A DNA stretch of 64,000 bases from Megalopta genalis (Eukaryota > Arthropoda > Insecta > Hymenoptera > Halictidae), in contig NW_027476686.1 in assembly GCF_051020955.1 (NCBI RefSeq), positions 62,001-126,000 of the forward strand. The letters run 5' to 3'. Both the position numbers and the translations under genes were made by a program. Every line of letters starts with the position of its first letter. Position 1 is the stretch's first letter. Below the pieces are notes generated by a model. That model made no database searches, was not told the origin of the DNA, and was given only the letters and a program-made list of their open reading frames with translations. Of this stretch, positions 54,670-64,000 are shown piece after piece.

Positions 54670-57600
54670 GTAGAAAGCTTAGCTTCAATTCCATGGGAAT
54701 CAAATGGTTTAGCTTCAAATACTTGTGATATACATGATTCAGCTTCAACTGCATGCGAAACAAACGAGTTAGCTTCAAAACCATGCGAAACACATAAGTT
54801 AGATTAAAATCAATGCGAAGTAGAAGGCTTATCTTCGAATCCATGCGAAACATATGATATAGCTTCAAATACTTGTGATATACATGATTTAGCTTCAACA
54901 GCATGCGAAGCAAACGAGTTAACTTCAAGTCCAAGCGAAAAACATGATTTATCTTCAAATCAATGCTAAGTAGAAAGCTTAGCTTCAAATCCATGGGAAT
55001 CAAATGGTTTAGCTTCAAATACTTGTGATATACATGATTCAGCTTCAACAGCATGCGAAACAAACGAGTTAGCTTCAAATCCATGCGAAACACATGATTC
55101 AGCTTCAAATCAATGCGAAGAAGAAGGGTTATCTTCGAATCCATGCTAAACGAATAGATTAGCTTCAAATACTTGTGATATTCACGATTAAGCTTCAACT
55201 GCATGCGAAACAAACGAGTTAGCTTCAAATCCATGCGAAACACATGATTTAGATTAAAATCAATGCGAAGTAGAAGGCTTATCTTCGAAACCATGCGAAA
55301 CAAATGGATTAGCTTCATATACTTGTGATATACATGATTTAGCTTCAACAGCATGCGAAACAAACGAGTTAGCTTCAAATCCATGCGAAACACATGATTT
55401 AGCTTCAAATCAATGCGAAGAAGAAGGGTTATCTTCGAATCCATGCGAAACGAATAGATTAGCTTCAAATGCTTGTGATATTCATGATTCAGTTTCAACT
55501 GCATGCGAAACAAACGAGTTAGCTTCAAATCCATGCGAAACACATGATTTAGCATCAAGTCAACGCGAAGTTGATGGCTTAGCTTCAAATCCATGCGCAG
55601 CGAATGATTTAGCTTCACATACTTGTGAATATAAGTGATATAGCTTCAAATGCAGGCGAAACAAACGAGTTAGCTTCAAACCCATGCGAAACACATGATT
55701 TAGCTTCAAATCAATGCGAAGGATTTGGATTATCTTCGAAACCATGCGAAACAAATTGTTTAACTTCAAATACTTGTGATCTACATGATTTAGCTTCAAC
55801 AGCATGCGAAACAAACGAGTTAGCTTCAAATCCATGCAAAACACATGATTTAGGTTCTAATGAATGCGAATTAGAAGGGTTATCTTCGAATCCATGCGAA
55901 ACAAATGATATAGCTTCAAATACATGTGATATACATGATTTAACTTCAGCAGCATGCGAAACAAACGAGTTAGATTAAAATCCATGCGAAACACATGATT
56001 TAGCATCAAATCAATGCGAAGTAGAAGGCTTATCTTCGAATCCATGCGAATCAATTGGATTAGCTTCATATACTTGTGGTATACATGATTGAGCTTCAAC
56101 AGCATGCGAAATAAACGAGTTAACTTCAAGTCCAAGCGAAAAACATGATTTATCTTCAAATCACTGCTAAGTAGAAAGCTTAGCTTCAAATCCATGGGAT
56201 TCAAATGGTTTAGCTTCAAATACTTGTGATATACATGATTCAGCTTCAACTGCATGCGAAACAAACGAGTTAGCTTCAAATCCATGCGAAACACATGATT
56301 TAGATTAAAATCAATGCGAAGTAGAATTCTTATCTTCGAATAAATGCGAAACAAATGATATAGCTTCAAATACTTGTGATATACATGATTTAGTTCCAAC
56401 AGCATGCGAAACAAACGAGTTAGATTCAAATCCATGCGAAACACATGATTTATCTTCAAATCAATGCGAAGTAGGAGGCTTATCTTCGAATCCATGCGAA
56501 ACATATGATATAGCTTCAAATACTTGTGATATACATGATTTAGCTTCAACAGCATGCGAAGCAAACGAGTTAACTTCAAGTCCAAGCGAAAAACATGATT
56601 TATCTTCAAATCAATGCTAAGTAGAAAGCTTAGCTTCAAATCCATGGGAATCAAATGGTTTAGCTTCAAATACTTGTGATATACATGATTCAGCTTCAAC
56701 TGCATGCGAAACAAACGAGTTAGCTTCAAATCCATGCGAAACACATGATTTAGATTAAAATCAATGCGAAGTAGAAGGCTTATCTTCGAATAAATGCGAA
56801 ACAAATGATATAGCTTCAAATACTTGTGATATACATGATTTAGTTCCAACAGCATGTGAAACAAACGAGATAGATTCAAATCCATGCGAAACACATGATT
56901 TATCTTCAAATCAATGCGAAGTAGGAGGCTCATCTTCGAATCCATGCGAAACATATGATATAGCTTCAAATACTTGTGATATACATGATTTAGCTTCAAC
57001 AGCATGCGAAGCAAACAAGTTAACTTCAAGTCCAAGCGAAAAACATGATTTATCTTCAAATCAATGCTAAGTAGAAAGCTTAGCTTCAAATCCATGGGAA
57101 TCAAATGGTTTAGCTTCAAATACTTGTGATATACATGATTCAGATTCAACAGCATGCGAAACAAACGAGTTAGCTTCAAATCCATGCGAAACACATGATT
57201 CAGCTTCAAATCAATGCGAAGAAGAAGGGTTATCTTCGAATCCATGCGAAACGAATAGATTAGCTTCAAATGCTTGTGATATTCATGATTCAGCTTCAAC
57301 TGCATGCGAAACAAACGAGTTAGCTTCAAATCCATGCGAAACACATGATTTAGATTAAAATCAATGCGAAGAAGAAGGGTTATCTTCGAATCCATGCGAA
57401 ACGAATAGATTAGCTTCAAATACCTGTGATATTCATAATTCAGCTTCAACTGCATGCGAAACAAACGAGTTAGCTTCAAATCCGTGCGAAACACATGATT
57501 TAGCTTCAAATCAATGCGAATTAGAAGGGTTATCTTCGAATCCATGCGAAACATATGATATAGCTACAAATACTTGTGATATACATGATTCAGCTTCAAC

Positions 57601-57920
57601 AGCATGCGAAACAAACGAGTTAGCTACAAATCCATGCGAAACACATGATTTAGCATCAAGTCAACGCGAAGTTGATGGCTTAGCTTCAAATCCATGCGAA
57701 ACGAATGATTTAGCTTCACATACTTGTGAATATAAGTGATATAGCTTCAAATGAAGGCGAAACAAACGAGTTAGCTTCAAACCCATGCGAAACACATGAT
57801 TTAGCTTCAAATCAATGCGAAGTATATGGATTATCTTCGAAACCATGCGAAACAAATTGTTTAACTTCAAATACTTGTGATATACATGATTTAGCTTCAA
57901 CAGCATGCGAAACAAACGAG

Positions 57921-58484
57921 TTAGCTTCGAATCCATGCGAAACGAATAGTTTAGCTTCAAATACTTTTGATATACATGATTCAGCTTCAACTGCCTGCGA
58001 AACAAACGAGTTAGCTTCAAATCCATGCGAAACACATGAATAAGCATCAAGTCAACGCGAAGTTGATGGCTTAGCTTCAAATCCATGCAAAACGAATGAT
58101 TTAGCTTCACATACTTGAAAATATAAGTGATATGGCTTCAAATGCAGGCGAAACAAACGAGTTAGCTTCAAACCCATGCGAAACACATGATTTAGCATCT
58201 AATCAATGCGAAGTAGAAGGCTGATCTTCGAATCCATGCGAAGCAAATGGTGTAGCTTCAAATACTTGTGATATACATGATTTAGTTTCAACGGCATGCG
58301 AAACAAACGAGTTAGATTCAAATCCATGCGAAACACATGATTTAGCTTCAAATCAATGCGAAGTAGAAGGGTTACCTTCGAATCCATGCGAAACAAATGG
58401 TTTAGCAGCAAATACTTGTGATATACATGTTTTAGCTTCAACTGCATGCGAAACAAACGAGGTAGCTTCAAGTCCATGCGAACA
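57921..58484 (+). repeat. Family I island, second copy
   Basis: This island matches 52127-52690 at offset 5794, including the E-to-C joint and 'tcaacggcatgcg'. Similarity continues on both sides, from about 57740 to about 58690. Past that point the copies differ: 'gaaacatatgatat' here, 'gaaacaaatgatat' in the first copy. Confidence 0.82.
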
Positions 58485-60000
58485 CATGATTTAGCTTCAA
58501 ATCAATGCGAGGTAGGAGGCTTATCTTCGAATCCATGCGAAACAAATGGTTTAGCTTCAAATACTTGTGATATACATGACTTAGCTTCAACAGCATGCGA
58601 AACAAACGAGTTAGCTTCAAATCCATGCGAAACACATGATTTAGCTTCAAATCAATGCGAATTAGAAGGGTTATCTTCGAATCCATGCGAAACATATGAT
58701 ATAGCTTCAAATACTTGTGATATACATGATTTAGCTTCAACAACATGCTAAACAAACGAGTTAGCTCCAAGTCCAAACGAAAAACATGATTTAGTATCAA
58801 GTCAACGCGAAGTTGATGGCTTTGCTTCAAATAAATGCGAAAAGAATGATTTAGCATCACATACTTGTGAATATAAGTGATATAGCTTCAAATACTTGTG
58901 ATATACATGACTTAGCTTTAACAGCATGCGAAACAAACGAGTTAGCTTCAAATCCATGCGAAACACATGATTTAGCTTCAAATCAATGCGAAGTAGGAGG
59001 CTTATCTTCGAATCCATGCGAAACAAATGGTTTAGCCGCAAATACTTGTGATATACATGATTTAGCTTCAACAGCCTGCGAAACAAACGAGTTAGCTTCA
59101 AATCCATGCGGAACACATGATTTAGCTTCAAATCAATGCGAAGTGGAAGGCTTATCTTCGAATCCATGCGAAACGAATAGTTTAGCTTCAAATGCTTGTG
59201 ATATACATGATTCAGCTTCAACTGCATGCGAAACAAACGAGTTAGCTTCAAATCCATGCGAAACACATGATTTAGCATCTAATAACTGCGAAGTAGAAGG
59301 CCGATCTACGAATACATGCGAAGCAAATGGTTTAGCTTCAAATACTTGTGATACACTTGATTTAGCTTGAACAGCGTGCGGAACAAACGAGTTAGATTCA
59401 AATCCGTGCGAACACATGATTTAGTTTCAAATCAATGCGAAGTAGGAGGCTTATCTTCGAAGCCATGCGAAACAAATGGTTTTGCTTCAAATACTTGCGA
59501 TATACATGATATAGCTTCAACTGCATGCGAAACAAACGAGTTAGCTTCAAATCCATGCGAAACACATGATTTAGCATCAAATCAATGCGAAGTAGACGGC
59601 TGATCTTCGAATCCATGCGAAACTAATGGTATAGCTTCAAATACTTATGATATACATGATTTAGCTTCAACTGCATGCGAAACAAACGAGTTAGCTTCAA
59701 ATCCATGTGAAACACATGATTTAGCATCAAATGAATGCGAAGTAGAAGGGTTATCTTCGAATCCATGCGAAACAAATGATATAGCTTCAAATACTTGTGA
59801 TATACATGATTTAGTTTCAACAGCATGCGAAACAAACGAGTTAGATTCAAATCCATGCGAACACATGATTTAGCTTCAAATCAATTTCGAGGTAGGAGGC
59901 TTATCTTCGAATCCATGCGAAACAAATGCTTTAGCTTCAAATACTTGTGATGCACTTGAGTTAGCTTCAACAACATGCGAAACAAACGAGTTAGCTTCAA
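57926..60000 (+). repeat. Mixed family I and IV-like segment
   Basis: Family I units fill about 57926-58460, followed by family IV-like units ('caatgcgaggtaggagg', 'gcgaacacatg') to about 60000. Near 58860-58920 a 31-nt D-prime unit is followed directly by another D unit, skipping E, A, B and C, which marks an out-of-register junction. Near 59878 a unit carries an extra T ('aatcaatttcgaggtagg'). The same unusual unit recurs at about 63931, tying this segment to the window end. Confidence 0.75.
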
Positions 60001-60300
60001 ATCCATGCGAAACACATGAGTTAGATTAAAATCAATGCGAAGTAGAAGGCTTATCTTCGAATAAATGCGAAACAAATGATATAGCTTCAAATACATGTGA
60101 TATACATGATTTAGTTCCAACAGCATGCGAAACAAACGAGTTAGATTCAAATCCATGCGAAACACATGATTTATCTGCAAATCAATGCGAAGTAGAAGGC
60201 TTATCTTCGAAACCATGCGAAACAAATGGATTAGCTTCATATACTTGTGATATACATGATTTAGCTTCAACAGCATGCGAAACAAACGAGTTAGCTTCAA

Positions 60301-62099
60301 ATCCATGCGAAACACATGATTCAGCTTCAAATCAATGCGAAGTAGAAGGCTTATCTTCGAATAAATGCGAAACAAATGATATAGCTTCAAATACTTGCGA
60401 TACACTTGATTTAGCTTCAACAGCATGCGAAACAAACTAGTTAGCTTCAAATACATGCGAAACACATGATTTAGATTAAAATCAATGCGAAGTAGAAGGC
60501 TTATCTTCGAATAAATGCGAAACAAATGATATAGCTTCAAATACATGTGATATACATGATTTAACTTCAACAGCATGCGAAACAAACGAGTTAGATTCAA
60601 ATCCATGCGAAACACATGATTTAGATTCAAATCAATGCGAAGTAAAGGCTTATCTTCGAATCCATGCGAAACAATTGGATTAGCATCATATACTTGTGGT
60701 ATACATGATTTAGTTCCAACAGCATGCGAAACAAACGAGATAGATTCAAATCCATGCGAAACACATGATTTATCTTCAAATCAATGCGAAGTAGGAGGCT
60801 TATCTTCGAATCCATGCGAAACATATGATATAGCTTCAAATACTTGTGATATACATGATTTAGCTTCAACAGCATGCGAAGCAAACGAGTTAACTTCAAG
60901 TCCAAGCGAAAAACATGATTTATCTTCAAATCAATGCTAAGTAGAAAGCTTAGCTTCAAATCCATGGGAATCAAATGGTTTAGCTTCAAATACTTGTGAT
61001 ATACATGATTCAGCTTCAACTGCATGCGAAACAAACGAGTTAGCAAAAAAAACAATGCGAAACACATAAGTTAGATTAAAATCAATGCGAAGTAGAAGGC
61101 TTATCTTCGAATAAATGCGAAACAAATGATATAGCTTCAAATACATGTGATATACATGATTTAGTTCCAACAGTATGCGAAACAAACGAGTTAGATTCAA
61201 ATCCATGCGAAACACATGATTCAGCTTCAAATCAATGCGAAGTAGAAGGCTTATCTTCGAATAAATGCGAAACAAATGATATAGCTTCAAATACTTGCGA
61301 TACACTTGATTTAGCTTCAACAGCATGCGAAACAAACTAGTTAGCTTCAAATACATGCGAAACACATGATTTAGATTAAAATCAATGCGAAGTAGAAGGC
61401 TTATCTTCGAATAAATGCGAAACAAATGATATAGCTTCAAATACATGTGATATACATGATTTAACTTCAACAGCATGCGAAACAAACGAGTTAGATTCAA
61501 ATCCATGCGAAACACATGATTTAGCTTCAAATCAATGCGAAGTAGAAGGCTTATCTTCGAATCCATGCGAAACAATTGGATTAGCATCATATACTTGTGG
61601 TATACATGATTTAGTTCCAACAGCATGCGAAACAAACGAGATAGATTCAAATCCATGCGAAACACATGATTTATCTTCAAATCAATGCGAAGTAGGAGGC
61701 TTATCTTCGAATCCATGCGAAACATATGATATAGCTTCAAATACTTGTGATATACATGATTTAGCTTCAACAGCATGCGAAGCAAACGAGTTAACTTCAA
61801 GTCCAAGCGAAAAACATGATTTATCTTCAAATCAATGCTAAGTAGAAAGCTTAGCTTCAAATCCATGGGAATCAAATGGTTTAGCTTCAAATACTTGTGA
61901 TATACATGATTCAGCTTCAACTGCATGCGAAACAAACGAGTTAGCTAAAAAAACAATGCGAAACACATAAGTTAGATTAAAATCAATGCGAAGTAGAAGG
62001 CTTATCTTCGAATAAATGCGAAACAAATGATATAGCTTCAAATACATGTGATATACATGATTTAGTTCCAACAGCATGCGAAACAAACGAGTTAGATTC
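60301..62099 (+). repeat. 900-bp tandem duplication
   Basis: Copies are 60301-61200 and 61201-62099. Both carry 'aaactagttagc', 'gcatcatatac', 'tgtggtatacatgatttag' and the unusual A-rich joint ('tagcaaaaaaaacaatgcg' near 61041 and 'tagctaaaaaaacaatgcg' near 61941). A short run-length difference ('gaagtaaagg' against 'gaagtagaagg') lies near 60642. Confidence 0.86.
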
Positions 62100-62732
62100 A
62101 AATCTATGAGAAACACATGATTTATCTGCAAATCAATGCGAAGTAGAAGGCTTATCTTCGAAACCATGCGAAACAAATGGATTAGCTTCATATACTTGTG
62201 ATATACATGATTTAGCTTCAACAGCATGCGAAACAAACGAGTTAGCTTCAAATCCATGCGAAACACATGATTCAGCTTCAAATCAATGCGAAGAAGAAGG
62301 GTTATCTTCGAATCCATGCGAAACGAATAGATTAGCTTCAAATACTTGTGATATTCACGATTCAGCTTCAACTGCATGCGAAACAAACGAGTTAGCTTCA
62401 AATCCATGCGAAACACATGATTTAGATTAAAATCAATGCGAAGTAGAAGGCTTATCTTCGAAACCATGCGAAACAAATGGATTAGCTTCATATACTTGTG
62501 ATATACATGATTTAGCTTCAACAGCATGCGAAACAAACGAGTTAGCTTCAAATCCATGCGAAACACATGATTTAGCTTCAAATCAATGCGAAGAAGAAGG
62601 GTTATCTTCGAATCCATGCGAAACGAATAGATTAGCTTCAAATACTTGTGATATTCATGATTCAGCTTCAACTGCATGCGAAACAAACGAGTTAGCTTCA
62701 AATCCATGCGAAACACATGATTTAGCATCAAG

Positions 62733-63644
62733 TCAACGCGAAGTTGATGGCTTAGCTTCAAATCCATGCGAAGCGAATGATTTAGCTTCACATACTTGTG
62801 AATATAAGTGATATAGCTTCAAATGCAGGCGAAACAAACGAGTTAGCTTCAAACCCATGCGAAACACATGATTTAGCTTCAAATCAATGCGAAGTATATG
62901 GATTACCTTCGAAACCATGCGAAAGAAATTGTTTAACTTCAAATACTTGTGACATACATGATTTAGCTTCAACAGCATGCGAAACAAACGAGTTAGCTTC
63001 AAATCCATGCGAAACACATGATTTAGCATCAAGTCAACGCGAAGTTGATGGCTTAGCTTCAAATCCATGCGAAGCGAATGATTTAGCTTCACATACTTGT
63101 GAATTTAAGTGATATAGCTTCAAATGCAGGCGAAACAAACGAGTTAGCTTCAAACCCATGCGAAACACATGATTTAGCTTCAAATCGATGCGAAGTATAT
63201 GGATTATCTTCGAAACCATGCGAAACAAATTGTTTAACTTCAAATACTTGTGATATACATGATTTAGCTTCAACAGCATGCGAAACAAAAGAGTTAGCTT
63301 CAAATCCATGCGAAACACATGATTTAGGTTCCAATGAATGCGAATTAGAAGGGTTATTTTCGAATCCATGCGAAACAAATGATATCGCTTCAAATACATG
63401 TGATATACATGATTTAACTTCAACAGCATGCGAAACAAACGAGTTAGATTCAAATCCATGCGAAACACATGATTTAGCTTCAAATCAATGCGAAGTAGGA
63501 GGCTTATCTTCGAATCCATGCGAAACATATGATATAGCTTCAAATACTTGTGATATACATGATTTAGCTTCAACAGCATGCGAAGCAAACGAGTTAACTT
63601 CAAGTCCAAGCGAAAAACATGATTTATCTTCAAATCAATGCTAA
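62733..63644 (+). repeat. Long-range shared block, copy near 62.7 kb
   Basis: This is the third copy and the closest to the 18434-19345 version along its full length. Small differences are 'tgtgacatac' near 62951, 'gaaacaaaagag' near 63288 and 'gatatcgcttc' near 63384. It lies 44 kb from its best match, with three other families between them. Confidence 0.82.
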
Positions 63645-63709
63645 GTAGAAAGCTTAGCTTCAAATCCATGGGAATCAAATGGTTTAGCTTCAAATACTTG
63701 TGATATACA

Positions 63710-64000
63710 TTATTCAGCTTCAACTGCATGCGAAACAAACGAGTTAGCTTCAAATCCATGCGAAACACATGATTTAGCATCAAATGAATGCGAAGTAGAA
63801 GGGTTATCTTCGAATCCATGCGAAACAAATGATATAGCTTCAAATACTTGTGATATACATGATTTAGTTTCAACAGCATGCGAAACAAACGAGTTAGATT
63901 CAAATCCATGCGAACACATGATTTAGCTTCAAATCAATTTCGAGGTAGGAGGCTTATCTTCGAATCCATGCGAAACAAATGCTTTAGCTTCAAATACTTG
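63710..64000 (+). repeat. Start of a further copy of the 59.67-60.0 kb block
   Basis: From about 63710 the sequence follows 59667 onward at offset 4053, including the rare 'aatcaatttcgaggtagg' and 'aaatgctttagc'. The copy runs off the window end, so a period of about 4.05 kb may continue downstream. Confidence 0.75.

Larger units (their letters stand above)
50931..57925 (+). repeat. Family III segment with a family I island
   Basis: Family III diagnostic units return ('gaagaagaagggttatc', 'gaagtatatgg', the HindIII-bearing B unit). The run is interrupted at 52127-52690 by family I units and briefly by family IV-like units to about 52880. Block 53908-54669 is nearly the same as 18434-19195 and 62733-63494. 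A minus-strand frame stays open for 565 codons (55857-57554), again because unit lengths here are multiples of three. Confidence 0.8.
15298..63655 (+). repeat. B units carrying AAGCTT, scattered in family III
   Basis: A B-type unit reading 'atgctaagtagaaagctt' carries a HindIII site. It is followed by a C unit with 'ccatgggaatc' or 'ccatgggattc' (an NcoI site). The first copy has AAGCTT at 15298-15303. About thirty copies follow, for example near 16649, 19801, 21601, 22951, 25801, 26401, 27001, 28204, 33730, 51580, 54677, 57078, 60948, 61848 and 63650. In the plus frame it contains TAA. It is absent from families I, II and IV and so serves as a marker of family III. Confidence 0.8.
60001..63700 (+). 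repeat. Family III segment near the window end
   Basis: Family III units resume, with a 900-bp tandem duplication (60301-62099) and a block at 62733-63644 that matches 18434-19345 about 44 kb away. At 61045 and 61945 an A-rich run replaces part of the E/A junction. The last 300 bp of the window switch back to the IV-like block of 59.67-60.0 kb. Confidence 0.78.
1..64000 (+). repeat. Satellite array, 30-bp unit in 150-bp higher-order repeat
   Basis: Every part of the window that I read is built from 30-bp units sharing the core 'atgcgaa' near the middle and 'ttagcttc' at the end. Five types alternate: A (aaatccatgcgaaac...), B (aaatcaatgcgaagtag...), C (gaatccatgcgaaac...), D (aaatacttgtgatatac...) and E (aacagcatgcgaaac...). 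Against A in the consensus, C differs at 3 positions, D at 5, E at 6 and B at 8 of 30. All units point the same way. The array starts at the first base of an A-type unit and stops inside a D unit, so both ends are open. No stretch over 300 bp departs from the pattern. A eukaryotic satellite (pericentromeric, subtelomeric or other heterochromatic) is the likely identity; the host and the chromosomal site are not visible. Confidence 0.97.

Noticed and set aside
1..64000. CRISPR array
   Set aside because: Units are 30 bp and directly adjacent; there are no unique spacers, and every part of each unit is shared with other units. No cas-like gene is present.
1..64000. Third open frame on the minus strand (EAKSCVSHGF type)
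   Set aside because: It looks protein-like over 40 residues but meets a TGA in nearly every B unit ('tcaatg' on the plus strand), so it is closed once per 150 bp except where B reads 'tcgatg'.
1..64000. Plasmid or phage origin iterons
   Set aside because: Iterons are few and lie next to a replication gene. Here thousands of units run for 64 kb with no gene, and the hierarchical structure is that of a satellite.
1..64000. Telomeric repeat, rRNA spacer, or tRNA/rRNA genes
   Set aside because: No short telomere-type motif, no cloverleaf-like segment and no conserved rRNA sequence was seen; every segment fits the 30-bp unit.
1..64000. Transposon or retroelement insertion in the array
   Set aside because: No long terminal repeat, terminal inverted repeat, target-site duplication or transposase/reverse-transcriptase frame was found. 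The only short non-unit sequence is the A-rich joint near 61045 and 61945.

Overview
The whole 64 kb window is one uninterrupted tandem-repeat array. I find no unique sequence, no recognisable gene, no RNA gene and no transposon. The basic unit is 30 bp. Five diverged 30-bp types (called A, B, C, D and E here) follow one another in fixed order and make a 150-bp higher-order unit. This gives about 2,130 thirty-mers, or about 425 higher-order units. All copies lie head to tail in one orientation, with no inversion seen. The array runs past both window ends. Its size and hierarchical structure suggest a eukaryotic satellite resolved by long reads. The species cannot be named from the sequence. 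The consensus is about 37% GC and is not CpG-depleted (6 CpG per 150 bp against about 5 expected), which argues against a heavily CpG-methylated germ line such as a typical vertebrate's.

Layout, by diagnostic variants. Family I (about 1-8100) has a 'ctgatcttcg' B unit, a 'acttttgatat' D unit and thirteen 31-nt D-prime units. Family II (about 8101-14790) is the most regular 150-bp array and has no 31-nt units. Family III (about 14791-34190) carries 'gtatatggatt', 'ggttccaatgaatgc', 'gaagaagaaggg' and a HindIII-bearing B unit. Family IV (about 34191-45890) carries 'tgatgtacatg', 'gatgcactatc' and 'tgataccctt'. From 45.9 kb to the end the array is a mosaic: III (45.9-47.4), IV (47.4-50.9), III (50.9-57.9), IV-like (58.5-60.0) and III (60.0-63.7), with small family I islands at about 44.6, 52.1-52.7 and 57.9-58.5 kb. 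Larger duplications are stacked on top: 389, 600, 900/901, 1350, 1743 and about 3000 bp, plus blocks shared across 35-44 kb.

Coding potential. Because 30 is a multiple of 3, any frame lacking a stop in the consensus stays open through many copies. Two frames do: a plus-strand frame giving decapeptides of the form SNxCExxxLA, and a minus-strand frame giving KLNHVFRMDL-like decapeptides. The longest stretch, 1099 codons on the minus strand, is best explained as a by-product. It starts at TTG, changes frame through a one-base deletion, ends after a 31-nt unit, and lies in the frame with the fewest third-position differences. I therefore annotate no CDS. The most useful observations are the nested duplication history, the 10-11 bp phasing of A/T tracts, and a 1.6-kb stretch with an excess of homopolymer-length indels that looks like assembly error.
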